Below are positions 23,051 through 33,622 of a stretch of DNA of 64,000 bases, piece by piece. Made by a program: the position numbers and the translations under genes. The notes below the pieces were generated by a model, which worked only from the letters and a program-made list of their open reading frames with translations, was not told the origin of the DNA and did no database searches. Each line of letters starts with the position of its first letter. The first letter of the stretch is position 1. Source of the DNA: Gymnopus androsaceus JB14 (lineage: Eukaryota; Basidiomycota; Agaricomycetes; Agaricales; Omphalotaceae); the NCBI GenBank assembly GCA_009733575.1, contig ML769428.1, positions 248,001-312,000 of the forward strand, read 5' to 3'.

Positions 23051-25510
23051 TATTTATATGGTGTCCAGGATAATGCTACGAGGAACTGGTCTGCAAAGTG
23101 TGACCAGGTTTTCGCAGAAATGATCAGGCTAAAGGGACAAGGCTCATTCATGTCAGCTCAATGCCCCACTTGTGGAGACCCTAATTCTAGTGCTTGCTAT
23201 TGCTGTATGGAATGCTTTACACTGCGGTTGCAATGTAAGGGGTGTTTGGTGAAGGAACATTGTAAGAATCCCTTACATCACATTGAGGTATGCTGTTCAT
23301 CTGCTTGCAGATAACCTACTTACCTATGCCTATATCAGGTTTGGACAGGTACACATTTCCATCAAACATTGTTGTACAATTGTGGCCTGGGCATTTAAGT
23401 TGCACACCCTCTGATGATCCCTGTCCCATTTCCAAAATTTTGACCCTCACTGTGCTGCATACCAACAGGATTCACTACATTAGGGTCACATTCTGCAGCT
23501 GCTCTGTCAATGCAGGGGTTCAAACTTGGCAGCAGCTCATGCATTGCTTATGGTACCTGGCAATGCTTGAATTTCCTAGGACCTGTGCAATGTTTTCACT
23601 CTGCAATACTTTCCACAAAATGATGCTTGAAGGGAAATGTACAAGTTAAGACTACCACAAGGGAATTACAAAGCTTTCCAACAACTTAGGATGCTTGGAT
23701 ACAAAGGTATGTGTGTTGCAGCCCATTGAGTTTTGAGACTAATGTAACTTTAGGAATGCTACAAGGAGTTCATGTGAATTATGCACCAATGGCGGCACAT
23801 GAAGATGCTCATGCATGCAGGGCGGGGGAACAATGGGGTTTGCAAGGTGGAGGAGACATGGCAGGGAGAGCTTGTGGTTTTGTGTCCAACTTCTCCTCAT
23901 CCCAGCATCAACTTGCCAGACAACTGGAGCGACCCCAATAATCCAAAATGGTGTGTTTGTAAATCGATGCCAATGGTCCTTATTGATGCTTTGTATCTCT
24001 GCAGGTGGCTATATACATTATTCTTGGCTATCGATGCCTGTTTCCATCTCAAACAGAAATTGATTATAACTCACAAGAAAGACCTGCCTTTGCAACCAGG
24101 TTGGGCATACATGGTTGATCCTGAGCCCTATCAAGAGTAATTACCTCCTCAGTGTTACAGACCAAGATGAAATGTCCACCTGTACAGGCCTGGCTGCCCT
24201 TGATTACACAAATACAAAATTTTCAAAAGGTTATGCTCAAACCAGGCTCAGAATGTGCTGTTGTGCATGGCATGAAATGGTTGGGAAGAATGCAGCAGAG
24301 GCATTACAAAAAGGTGAAAGGTAATTCATGGAGCTTCAGGGTGGGCCAGCAAATGATGGTTTTTTGAAGGTACTCCAACATGGACTATATTGTTGCATCA
24401 TGGCTCTGGCACCTCCATCATCTTCTTGCTCTTGTCCTATCCTATGATATCATCTGCCAATGGTCCAAGCATTGCATATTGCGGATTTCAGCTCTTCCTC
24501 CTAACATCAGACTTCATGCAGTTTTATTTTTCATCAAATTCATCATCCCAAAGCTTCACATCTATGGCCACAAGCTAGCCTTTCAGATCCTATATTTGTT
24601 GGACTTCATGAAGGGGGTGAGGAGAATGGATGCTGAAGGGATAGAGCATACATGGGCCAGCATGGGTGTGGCTACAAGCACAAAGGAGATGGGTCCTGGG
24701 TTGGCATTGGATACACTGGAGAACCACCTGGGTCACTGGAACTGAGGGAAGGTTATTGGACTTGGTGAGTATTGTTCAACTGGTCTTCCAGCCATACTAA
24801 GCATTTGAATCAAGGAAAAATTCTCCATAAATGCTGCATCATTGCAATGCAGGAGCTTGCTTTGCAAGAAGCTTCTCTTGAACAGTTCAGCAGCAAACGA
24901 ATTGCCAAGATCCCATTGTAGTGACAGGCTGTGGAAGATTTTGAAGACAATCCCTTGAAACCAAACCTATTCGAACTTCCATCCTCAGTACATTGCTTTT
25001 TTTGGAGTTTGGGTGCCTTCCCTCATCTTATTGTCCCAGGCATGGGTTTGAAGGATATCAGAGCTCAAATTGCTGCTGAAGAAGCTGAAGAAGCTCTACA
25101 GGATCAAACAGATTTAGTAGACATCCAGGGCTTGCCAAAGACTTTCGGATCTGCAGAGTTTTTCATGGTCTGTTGGAAGCAGAGGAACACTAGTATGTGG
25201 CTTTTTCTATCAACGTACTTTCTCTTACAGTTTGTATAGATGGCAGCTCAAGAATGAGGCCTCTTATCTCCGTGATCTGATGACTCAGCAGTTGGCACAG
25301 CTGACTGAAAATTGGAACAGGCTTTTACAGAAAATTTCAAGAGTTTGAACTCTGCAAGTGACACATCTCCCTGCCACCCTTCATGCCATTGCCATTCCTC
25401 TTGCCACGTCCCAGCTGTCCTTGTTGAATGCTGAGGATGTTCCCCTTGTTTTTCCATTCAACCTTATATCCCAAGAATACGCTGCATTGCAAGTTATTGC
25501 CAGCTGAAGC
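23050..25510 (+). pseudogene. KDZ (Kyakuja-Dileera-Zisupton) transposase with CxC2-type cysteine cluster, decayed
   Basis: The N-terminal cysteine cluster reads CPTCGDPNSSACYCCMECFT and CKGCLVKEHCKNPLHHIE (23150-23290). It is followed, after an intron-like gap, by VWTGTHFH, a GITKLSNN/LVVLCPTSPHPSINLPDNW part (23640-23930), LPLQPGWAYMVDPEPYQE and DEMSTCTGLAALDYTNTKFS (24090-24230). The catalytic region shows NMDYIVASWLWH, LSYDIICQWSKH, IPKLHIYGHK and RRMDAEGIEHTWASMGVAT, ending DTLENHLGHWN (24380-24743). A C-terminal helical part continues to about 25500. Several in-frame stops and frame changes make this copy dead. KDZ proteins are DDE-type transposases expanded in Agaricomycetes. No TIRs were located. 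Confidence 0.85.
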
Positions 25511-26150
25511 TACTGAGCTTGCTCCAGCTAGCCTAGGAGATGCGGAGTTGCTGGCCTATTCACGGTGAGACACGGACTGGAATAGGCAAGGCAACGTGTG
25601 CACTGCATTGAGAGAATTGTTTCTCTCTTTGCTGCACTCATGGCTGACAGCCATAGAGGTTTCTACGGTGTCCTCCTTTCCTTTCAATATTCCTTTCTCA
25701 GTCATATCTTATTGTTTTTGAATGCTATTCATTATACTCTCTTATCTTCTGACTATAAGATATCAAGACTTTCTTCAACAAGGGATTGAGTGCAGCAATT
25801 CTTTTACCTAGGCTTGAATGAGTAGATGGATGGGCTATGGGTTCTCAGTGAGATTTATGAATGCCCAATTCCTTCCCTCTACTTTATCTCTAGTCTACTT
25901 GCAACTTTGGCTTTTGTCCAGTTGTTGCATATTTTAAATTCCTTCATTTATGCTGAGTGTGCCCTGATAGCCTCTCAATATATGTCTTTTCTTCATTTAG
26001 TGAGCATGCCTTTTAAGCTGCTCACAGGTGTATTGAGGGTGCCAGAAAGCTTCTCAATACATATATATTTCATATCTGCAACTGAGTACACCCAGAAAGC
26101 TGCTCAGTGTACATTGAATGTGCCCAGAAAGCCATTCAATTTCTCTCAAC
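25511..26150. other. Intergenic; no gene seen
   Basis: Downstream of the KDZ remnant. Short hydrophobic frames only. Shares no motif with flanking elements that could be recognised by eye. Confidence 0.4.
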
Positions 26151-26382
26151 TGGTCCTTTGTTCAGTTGGGTATCTCTTCCGTTGTCTGAATTTTAATCCA
26201 GTCAGCCATCTCCTTTTTGTCGCATGTACACTTTTTTCGGCCACCTGAGATATTTATCTTCATTGTTTGAATGTTGTGCATCCGCGGCCTCCTCCTTTTC
26301 GTCGTTTGCTTACTTGGTTCACTCAGCCACCTAATATGTCCATCTTTGTTGTTTGAACCTTATGCTCTTTTGGGCCCTAAAG

Positions 26383-27332
26383 ATCTTCACGAGTCCGGAT
26401 CCCGGTATACCGGGATCCATGCCACAGGTACCGGTGAGTGAAATACCCTGACCTGCGACCCGCCAAAACCCGTGGGAAACAGGTCCGGTATGACCGGGAT
26501 CCGCCACAGGTATACCTGCAGGTACCTGTATGACCTGTCATAGTTTTTTTAACTATAGGTTTCAATACTTATTTGGTACTTACTATGTACTTATTAGTAG
26601 TAAAAATTATACTAGTACCTGTAGCAAATTGGTGTGAATCAGACCCAGTACAATGGCAATGAACTACTTATTCACAACCTTATTAGTAATAGTAAGTATT
26701 TATAGTAATAAAAACTTAATAAACAAAGTGATTTGAGTAGCATACAAGGACCCAGGGCTCTACCACTAAATGAAAATAAGCAATGGATTTTCATTGTACA
26801 GTGGTAAGGAAGAGAACTTTACAGTTTCATATGCATATATCAAGTATTAGACTAAGATAGTGGCAAAACAGTTTCGTCTGGCATCATGTGACTCAGTCCA
26901 AAATATATTGCTAATGGAACAACAAGAAAGCCATTTAAAAAAAAAAGAGCCTTGGGCATGGCTAGCGAGAAGAAGTCTCTAGCCATGCCCAAGGCCGTTT
27001 TTTTGAGAAACGACCTCGTTGTGGCTCTATAAGTTGAGAGGCGGCACGTGATGCTAGACGAAACTGTTCTGCGTATATCTTATTAGTGTTACTACTACTT
27101 ACTTAATAGTGATGTTATAAAATGAAATTAGTACTCTAATACTATATAGTAGTACAAGTACAGATACAGTATAATATTCGGTACCTGCAGGTCACTAAAA
27201 AATTTAAAATCATGACCTATGACCTGCAGGGATCCGTGGGAAACCGGTACCGGGATCCGCGGGTCACAATACCTGCAGGTATTCCCACGGATCTACCTGC
27301 AGGTACCTGTCCCTAACCGGACTCGTGAAGAT
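26383..27332. mobile_element. MITE with ATCTTCACGAGTCCGG inverted ends
   Basis: Left end ATCTTCACGAGTCCGG (26383-26398) and right end CCGGACTCGTGAAGAT (27317-27332) are perfect 16-bp inverted repeats. Subterminal zones repeat GGTACCTG/CAGGTACC and GGATCCCGG words. The centre is AT-rich. No protein is encoded and no clear TSD was found, so the superfamily is open. Confidence 0.75.
26866..27070. mobile_element. Nested foldback element with strong central hairpin
   Basis: About 205 bp that is largely self-complementary: ends AACAGTTTCGTCTGGCATCA (26867-26886) and TGATGCTAGACGAAACTGTT (27049-27068), one mismatch, and a 17-bp perfect stem at 26949-26965/26979-26995 with a 13-nt loop. It sits inside the larger MITE. 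Confidence 0.7.
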
Positions 27333-27500
27333 CATTACTTTTGGCCACCTCCTTTTCATTGTTGTTCACTTAGTTTTATTTGGCCATCTAAGATGTTCAT
27401 TTTTGTCATTTGAAACTTTGTGATCAGCCACCTACTTTCATTTCTTCAGTTCATTCAGCCACCTCTATTTCCGTTGTCTGAACTTTGAGCTTGCCATCTG

Positions 27501-28684
27501 GATGTGAACATTTGAACTTCACATCCAGCTGGTCTCTACTGACAAACTTTCCACTAAAGGTTGCAGAATTCTGTTATTCTTTATTATAGAGCATCAAACA
27601 CCCATTATGTGTTATCTCATGTTCTATCCTCCTTTTCCCCTGTTGTGGAGAGCTGGGAGGTAACTGATGATGTTCTGCAAGCCTCCGTTGGTGGTGGTTT
27701 CAGTTGCCTTCAGATTCTTCCCTCAAGCGAGTGTTGCTCTTGAGAGCCTTGCTTTGTTTTGGTGCTCGGGTCTCATGCTCATGCTTCCTTACCATGGAAG
27801 TTACCGGGCCTGGCTCACCTTGTGTACTGGAATTGGCCAACATTGTCCGGCTCCTGCCTTGGCAGATGTTGATGTCAGTGCGCGCGCCAATTTCATATGC
27901 AAACTTCCTCCTTTCCTGAAGCTATAAACCTGTGTGTATTCACAACTCTTTGGTTGCATACAGGTTCATCAGCTTAGATGTTTATTATACTTATCGTACC
28001 CGTGTCTGTATGCTAATACTTGCCTTATCAAGATTCAGCCATTATAAACCATGTTTTTGCATCCCACTTTGAATTTAGCTGGGAAGTGTCTTTCGCAGTT
28101 GTTTTGGTTAAGTGACTTTGAATTCATACCATCTTCGTTTTTTTGACAGGTGTCAAGCTCCAGAGATCTCTGGAGACCTCCAGCAAAAATACAGGTTTTG
28201 CTGATGCAGACTTGATGCATGATGATTCAGATTTCAAACTTTGGTGATTTTAGAGGAAATTTTGGTGTTGCCAGGATGCACCTGAAAATGCATTGAAAAT
28301 TGAAAATTGGGGGCAATGCACTCTGGTTTCAGCAGGTTCTGCCAATTCAACTAAGTACTACTGCAATCCCAATGCTCTGTTTGCTGCCTCTGAAAGACTC
28401 AGACTCTTGAATTTGTGTTTGGAATCCTATGAGTGTATTGAGCCTTCTTGAATACTTATATCATGATATATCCTGAATCCCAGGAGCTGGGGCATAAGAA
28501 AATTTATTGCCTTGTACTACTGTGTGTTGGGATATATGGGTATGGCATCACTCAAGAAATGGGAAGTCAAACAAATGGTATTCTGTTTGAGCCTTGTAGT
28601 GGTGGTAGGAGGCAAATGGAGGGGGATCAATGTACTACATATAGGTATATATAGTAAAATACTGGTTTCCAATCAGAGGCCATG
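27501..28684. other. No gene recognised; contains a half copy of the 59.9-kb foldback MITE
   Basis: Bases about 28143-28208 match about 60015-60086 almost exactly (CAAGCTCCAGAGATCTCTGG onward to GGTTTTGCTGATG). That is the right half of the foldback MITE. Small frames at 27561-27927 and 28448-28832 are not recognised. The last 5 bp, CCATG, are the left target copy of the hairpin-rich element. Confidence 0.5.
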
Positions 28685-28892
28685 TGTAACGCCCCCGATC
28701 CCTGATTGGCAGGACCTCAGTCTCTACAGGTGGCGGCGCGTTCCTGCGCCTGCCAATAATCTATATTATAATAATTATATATTAGAAACACCTGAGCTTT
28801 ATACCATCACCTTGCGAGTAACCTCTGAATAAATCCAGTAGTACTCGTTTGTGTGATACTAAGGCTCTAGGCTCCACTTAGGAGCCGTTACA
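28685..28892 (+). repeat. Left LTR of the hairpin-array element
   Basis: 208 bp, TGTAACG...CGTTACA. It contains its own inverted repeats (ATTGGCAGG/CCTGCCAAT; GGCTC/GAGCC). It differs from the right copy at about five sites by eye. Confidence 0.9.
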
Positions 28893-28897
28893 CTTTT

Positions 28898-30403
28898 TTG
28901 AGTACCTGTGTACTCTTTAGCGATCCCCGCGAGATGCCGAGTCGTTACGATGACTCAGGTTACGGTGACGTGGTAAATGTCGCCAATAACCATTATTGGA
29001 ATTGCTACGGCAATTCCAGCAACGACGATGTTTTTAACATCATCAACCGTTCAAAAAAGATTCACGGCAGTGAATCTTACAACAGTGACCGTTTTTGCAT
29101 CACTGGTGCCAGCGCATGCGCGGGCACAAATGATTTTAAGCCCGACTCGCGTTGGGCTGGAAATAATAACGTTCAAATTGAACGTTTAAATGTGGCCTCG
29201 ACCACGCTTGAATCACCGATTGGGTCATCCCAATCCGGTGATTTCTTTCAATTATGTGCAACAGCACAGTCCACGAGCCAAAAGGCTCTCCGCGAAATTT
29301 CGAAGTTCACGGAAATGTTAGCAAACGCTAACATAACACGATCCACTCCTCCGGGAGACGTTCCATACCGGAACGTTAGAGATATTGACGGTGATTGGCA
29401 GCCCAGCTACAGCTGGACAGGCACAAAGCCTTGCAGTCATCCCCGCACACCTGGGGGTGAATATTCACCTCCAGGTGACTCTCTGACACCTCTGGTGTTC
29501 TCGTCTCCCACTCCCACTCCTCTTCCTCATCTCCCTTCGTCTCCCACACCTTCCCCTCGTGTCCAAGAAATTGGAAATACCCAATTCCCTGACCAGGGAA
29601 TTGAAAATCGGGCTGGAAACAATGACAATGTTTATAACATTGTCAAACCAAGTAATTTTCATGACTCGGTGCCCCAGGATGCGTCCCGCATCATACCCCA
29701 GCTTGACTCTAGTCAAGCTGAATGTCCATACGTTCATTCCGAACGTTTTGGCGCAGCTCCCGTTGCGCCTTATTCCCAAATTGGATTAAAAACCCAATTT
29801 GGAAAGACACCGAGTCATTTTCACGACTTGGTGCCCCAGAATGTGTCCTGCATTGCAGAAAACACACCCCAGCTTGACTCCAGTCGAGCTGACACTCAAT
29901 ACGTTCATGCTGAACGTTCTGGCGTGACTCCGGTTACGCCTAATTCCCAAATTGGATTAAAGCCTCAATTTGGGAATTCTTCTCGATCATGTACTTTGGC
30001 ACATGAAACGAGCCTTCATGATGTGAGGAACATCATGAAGAACTCGTCCCAGCTCGACGGGAGTCGAGCTCAACGTCCTCACGTTCCCCCGGAACGTTCT
30101 GGCGTGGTTCTAGTCCCGCCAAATTCCCGGATTGGCTTAAAAACCCAATTCAGGAATTCTTCTCGATCATGTGGTTCTGCACACGATTCGAGCCCCCATG
30201 ATGTACCCTGCATCATTAAAAGCTCACCTCAGCTCGATCCTAGTCGAGCTGATCGTCGATACGTTCAAATTGAACGTTCTGGTGCAGCTCCGGCTGCACC
30301 AAATTCCCAAATTGGGTCAAATACCCAATTTGGGAAGTCACCAAGTCGTGAAAACGATTCGGTGACCCACAATGCTCCTCGCATTGTGCAAAACCAAGTC
30401 TAG
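28898..30403 (+). CDS. Repetitive 501-codon frame in the hairpin-array element
   Basis: Unrecognised protein; the start could also be the ATG at 28934. A helical-looking module FFQLCATAQSTSQKALREIS (about residue 115) and NVRD...HPR and QEIGNTQFPDQG motifs reappear in the downstream frame (FLQQCAEAQAASQRALREL; NVRD...HPR; QEIGDSQFPDQG), so the two frames contain a duplicated module. The C-terminal half is a tandem repeat of about 57-60 residues (QLDSSRAD, YVHxERSG, PNSQIGLKxQFG). At DNA level nearly every part is one arm of a hairpin, so the frame could be protein-coding, structural or both. Composition gives no hint of an enzyme. A gag-like role is conceivable for a non-autonomous LTR element but is only a guess. 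Confidence 0.45.
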   Translation: MSTCVLFSDPREMPSRYDDSGYGDVVNVANNHYWNCYGNSSNDDVFNIINRSKKIHGSESYNSDRFCITGASACAGTNDFKPDSRWAGNNNVQIERLNVASTTLESPIGSSQSGDFFQLCATAQSTSQKALREISKFTEMLANANITRSTPPGDVPYRNVRDIDGDWQPSYSWTGTKPCSHPRTPGGEYSPPGDSLTPLVFSSPTPTPLPHLPSSPTPSPRVQEIGNTQFPDQGIENRAGNNDNVYNIVKPSNFHDSVPQDASRIIPQLDSSQAECPYVHSERFGAAPVAPYSQIGLKTQFGKTPSHFHDLVPQNVSCIAENTPQLDSSRADTQYVHAERSGVTPVTPNSQIGLKPQFGNSSRSCTLAHETSLHDVRNIMKNSSQLDGSRAQRPHVPPERSGVVLVPPNSRIGLKTQFRNSSRSCGSAHDSSPHDVPCIIKSSPQLDPSRADRRYVQIERSGAAPAAPNSQIGSNTQFGKSPSRENDSVTHNAPRIVQNQV

Positions 30404-31960
30404 CTCGACTATAGCCGAGCTGGACCCTTCTACATTCATACTGAACGCATAGGTGTGGCTTCAGCTACACCCATATCACCGTTTGGGTTAACCCAAACCA
30501 ATATTTTTCTACAGCAATGTGCAGAAGCACAAGCTGCGAGCCAACGGGCTCTCCGTGAACTTCGACAGTTCACGGACACGTTAGCAAAAGCTAACATGCC
30601 AGGATTTAATCCTGGTAGTTGCAATGAACCGGATGTAAAATCTACATCCACGGCGACTGTAACATCTCGTCATACAATGAGATTGGGTATGTATTCATAC
30701 CCGGAACCTGGCGTTTTGTTCAAACAAAACACATCCCCTGAACGGATTCATGCTAGAATCAACTCAGGGGGACAATCTTCTTGCGGAGATGATCCACACG
30801 AGAACGTCAGAGATACTGATGAAGACCATTGGGCTGACATTGCTCAGAGAGGCCTAAGGCCTTCCTGTCATCCCCGCTCATCTCTGACACTTCCCGTGTC
30901 CTCATCTCCTCCTCCCACCCTGGTTCCTCCCCCTTGCGTCGATCCGCATCCCAAATCAATTCAATTCAAGAGGTTCACCCCTCGGAAGGTCATGCCTTCC
31001 AAATTGATGGTGGTACATGGTACCACTGTAAATTCACGTTTTGGCACAGCCAGGCCCTCGAAAAGGGACTGGATGGACAGAGTCGCTGTCCAGCGACTCT
31101 GTGACCGAGATCTCCAAGAAATTGGAGATTCACAATTCCCTGACCAAGGAGTTCTTTTTAATATTGATGGGTACCCTGCTGATAGACTCCTGGACAGTTG
31201 GAAAGACCCACCATCCAGAAATTGTGGGGGGCAAATCCGTCATAAACTACGACGGATTTCTGAAACTCACAGAGCAAGCTCGAAACATGTACAATGTTTG
31301 CAAGCAAGCTTCTTTTCTCTTCAAGAGGGGGAGGGCCAGTGTAGAAATACACTAGCTCACTCTACATCTCAAGTACATGGGATTAAAAATCCCTCAAAAC
31401 ACAATTTGCCAGAGGATTGGGTACGGTACATCCAGATGTACCCCAACCAATGTCCTACTGGCATAAAGTATGATCACAATGTCTTACCCGTAATGTACAG
31501 GGATGGTTACTAGTAAGTAACCATGCCCCAGTTATAGCAGCGGGGACTCCCAAGGTGAAGCAGCATTGCTTCACCTTACAAACAGTGGAGTCATTCACAA
31601 CTCCGGGACTTTATGCATCCATTACTGGATATGATGAGACAAATATTGTCTCAAATATTTCAACATCACCATATACAGGTGACATTGATAATGCTACATT
31701 GAATGATGTAGCCTTGTTTTATGCCTCCCAAGGCATTACCATTGAAATGGGAAAAGACATAACTGTCTTTGCCTTCAGTGGTTGACTATGTTCCATACAA
31801 TGGACCCTAGTCTTGGATGCGAGTTATGTGCAACACATGACCGTACTCTTCACTCCTGTTTCTGAATACATGGCATGCTGCCATGCATTCGAAATCCCAG
31901 GATATATTCACAAAATGCTATTGTGAATATGTTCCCAACTTCAACTATCAAGTTGAAGTT
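28940..31960 (+). repeat. Tandem hairpin array (more than 50 short inverted repeats)
   Basis: Examples with perfect stems (arms by position): 28998-29005/29010-29017 (8 bp); 29057-29065/29070-29078 (9); 29315-29322/29327-29334 (8); 29582-29590/29595-29603 (9); 29624-29632/29636-29644 (9); 29699-29708/29711-29720 (10); 29942-29954/29966-29978 (13); 30014-30024/30030-30040 (11); 30281-30288/30293-30300 (8); 30304-30316/30324-30336 (13); 30481-30498 (18-bp palindrome); 30553-30560/30568-30575 (8); 31078-31087/31092-31101 (10); 31233-31241/31251-31259 (9); 31503-31511/31516-31524 (9); 31552-31561/31568-31577 (10); 31904-31913/31921-31930 (10); 31937-31946/31951-31960 (10). Between about 29.70 and 30.41 kb they form a higher-order repeat of about 171-180 nt. 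Confidence 0.92.
30455..31513 (+). CDS. Second 352-codon frame in the hairpin-array element
   Basis: Starts MASATPISPFGLTQTNIFLQ and carries the same helical and QEIGDSQFPDQG modules as the upstream frame, 52 nt downstream of its stop. The 31041-31355 alternative frame looks at least as protein-like (LLIDSWTVGK, YDGFLKLTEQARNMYN), so a frameshift may have occurred near 31050-31150. Unrecognised. Confidence 0.4.
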   Translation: MASATPISPFGLTQTNIFLQQCAEAQAASQRALRELRQFTDTLAKANMPGFNPGSCNEPDVKSTSTATVTSRHTMRLGMYSYPEPGVLFKQNTSPERIHARINSGGQSSCGDDPHENVRDTDEDHWADIAQRGLRPSCHPRSSLTLPVSSSPPPTLVPPPCVDPHPKSIQFKRFTPRKVMPSKLMVVHGTTVNSRFGTARPSKRDWMDRVAVQRLCDRDLQEIGDSQFPDQGVLFNIDGYPADRLLDSWKDPPSRNCGGQIRHKLRRISETHRASSKHVQCLQASFFSLQEGEGQCRNTLAHSTSQVHGIKNPSKHNLPEDWVRYIQMYPNQCPTGIKYDHNVLPVMYRDGY

Positions 31961-32058
31961 CTCACAAATATGCTCCAGCTGGGTTGACACGCTATCAAAC
32001 CAGTTGGTGGCCCCTTTCCTTTTTGATTAAACTGTAGGCTCAATCTGGCTGGGGAGGG

Positions 32059-32266
32059 TGTAACGCCCCCAATCCCTGATTGGCAGGACCTCAGTCTCTA
32101 CAGGTGGCGGCGCGTTCCCACGCCTGCCAATAATCTATATTATAATAATTATATATTAGAAACAGCTGAGCTTTATACCATCACCTTGCGAGTAACCTCT
32201 GAATAAATCCAGTAGTACTCGTTTGCGTGATACTAAGGCTCTAGGCTCCACTTAGGAGCCGTTACA
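32059..32266 (+). repeat. Right LTR of the hairpin-array element
   Basis: 208 bp, same ends as the left copy, preceded by the purine-rich GGGGAGGG and followed by the CCATG target duplicate. Confidence 0.9.
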
Positions 32267-33274
32267 CCATGGCAAGCAATGACACTTGCTGTTTTGAGCC
32301 AAAGTTCAGTCTATATCATGCATTACAGGTGTGAAGACCAATTCATTATGTTATATGGAAAAAAAATTGCATTATGCATTCAAGAAATTTCAAGGTTTAC
32401 CTTGGTTTACCTACAATGACACCAATGAGGACTGGTGTATCTGGCATACCAAAATTGCATTACTGTCTTAAAAATTTCATGTTCAGAAGTGTTTGTGACA
32501 TGTTACAATCATTGAAGCAGATCATGTTCCATGGGGGCATTAAGTGCTAAGGATTTTAGCTTCAAAACAGCACAATAGATTGTATTTTTGTACTTGGAGC
32601 AGACATGTATGATGTGTGCTTGATCTCACTTGCTCACAGTCTCAAACTCAAATTTTGGTTTCAGGCATACCATATATAAGCTATCAAAGTAAAATAACAC
32701 ATGGAATAATTTTTCGAAGGGTTATTTTATAAGTGATTTTGCTGTTGAAGGCAACATGAAGGTATTAGAAGCCTCAACATTTAGGTGCATAAAATGATAT
32801 ATTCTTAAATTTATAGCTGGGAGAACCGTAGAGCTTCAGAATCGCTTCCTAACCCACTCAGCCGCATCCAATTCCATTGAGAATCGAGCGAGTTATTGTG
32901 CTTTACATTTGGAGCAACTTTGTGCGCTTAGTTGACGGGCGGCAATAATGTTATCCTATACTTAAAATGAAGACGGGGCGCTTGATTTCAAAGTCCGCTT
33001 TATTTACATAATCATTGGTCAGCTTTTCGAGCGCCATACTTAGCGGCTACGTTTCCCGGCGGAGCCGGAGTTTTACAGTGCCGCGCAGCGGCCAGCAAAG
33101 CCTATCATAGTGCGTACATGCGTGTTGTGCATGAGGCAGAATCATTTTGTGCATATGTTATGCATGAGGCGGAATCATGATTGAATTTGTCCATGATTAG
33201 ACAATTTTTAGCAACTCTCCCTCCTTCTGCCATCTTCTTCATCTGTAGCAGCACTGTAGCACTATACTCTACAC
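32267..33274. other. Intergenic; no gene seen
   Basis: Begins with the right CCATG target copy. AT-rich to 32800, then a more GC-rich stretch (32830-33110) with no recognised RNA or protein. Confidence 0.45.
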
Positions 33275-33340
33275 ATGTATGTTCCATATCTCATTTGCTT
33301 TCCTATATTTTTCCTACTATTTATATATAAACTTTCTATT

Positions 33341-33622
33341 AAGGGACTCCACCACCCAAATACTCCCCAACGGCATCGTAATGCCGAGCGTCGAGAGAGA
33401 GAACGAGATTCACGTGTTTTAGGTAGCCCTGAAAATCGCCATGTCCCTCAACAGCACAACTATGGTCCTCCAATACCTTTTCAGCTTAACATACCTCAAG
33501 GGTTTGTCCCTCCTCCTCATTCACAAGATGATCCTTTCCAGATTGTCCATCATAATGGTCAAGAACTCCATTTATCTCAAGGTATTGCAGCTCAGATCAT
33601 TCCAGTCTACCAGGAAAAGTAA
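33341..33622 (+). pseudogene. Left part of a hypothetical gene next to the giant palindrome
   Basis: An open frame rich in Arg, Glu, Pro and His (NAERRERERDSRVLGS, then FVPPPHSQDDPFQIVHHNGQ) runs to a stop at 33620-33622, beside a GT donor (GTAACT, from 33619). The palindrome begins about 6 bp later. The right part may be at 37339-37560. Unrecognised. The insertion probably lies in or at the edge of an intron. Confidence 0.35.

Larger units (their letters stand above)
26150..27500. repeat. Minisatellite (CAGCCACCT...TTGTTTGAA unit) split by a transposon
   Basis: Imperfect units of about 60-75 bp, with the pattern CAGCCACCT-TTTCATTGTTTGAACTTTG, occupy 26150-26382 and resume at 27333-27500. 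The break is the MITE at 26383-27332. Units are diverged, so the array is old relative to the insertion. Confidence 0.65.
28685..32266 (+). mobile_element. LTR-flanked, hairpin-array element without reverse transcriptase
   Basis: A 208-bp direct repeat at each end (28685-28892 and 32059-32266; TGTAACGCCCCC...GCCGTTACA) is flanked by TSD CCATG (28680-28684 and 32267-32271). A purine tract (GGGGAGGG) precedes the right copy, so the element behaves as an LTR retroelement read left to right. Nothing in the 3.17-kb interior resembles RT, integrase, protease or RNase H, so it would be mobilised in trans. Two reading frames (501 and 352 codons) share duplicated modules. The interior is tiled by short inverted repeats, mostly 6-13 bp stems with 2-11 nt loops, placed one after another from about 28940 to 31960. 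No primer-binding site was identified: the first frame starts 6 nt after the LTR. Confidence 0.85.

Noticed and set aside
28940..31960. CRISPR-like array
   Set aside because: There is no constant direct repeat with unique spacers. The units are inverted repeats of differing sequence inside a eukaryotic LTR element.
32830..33110. Possible structured RNA in a GC-rich patch
   Set aside because: Contains short GC stems, but no known RNA signature or extended fold could be supported by eye.
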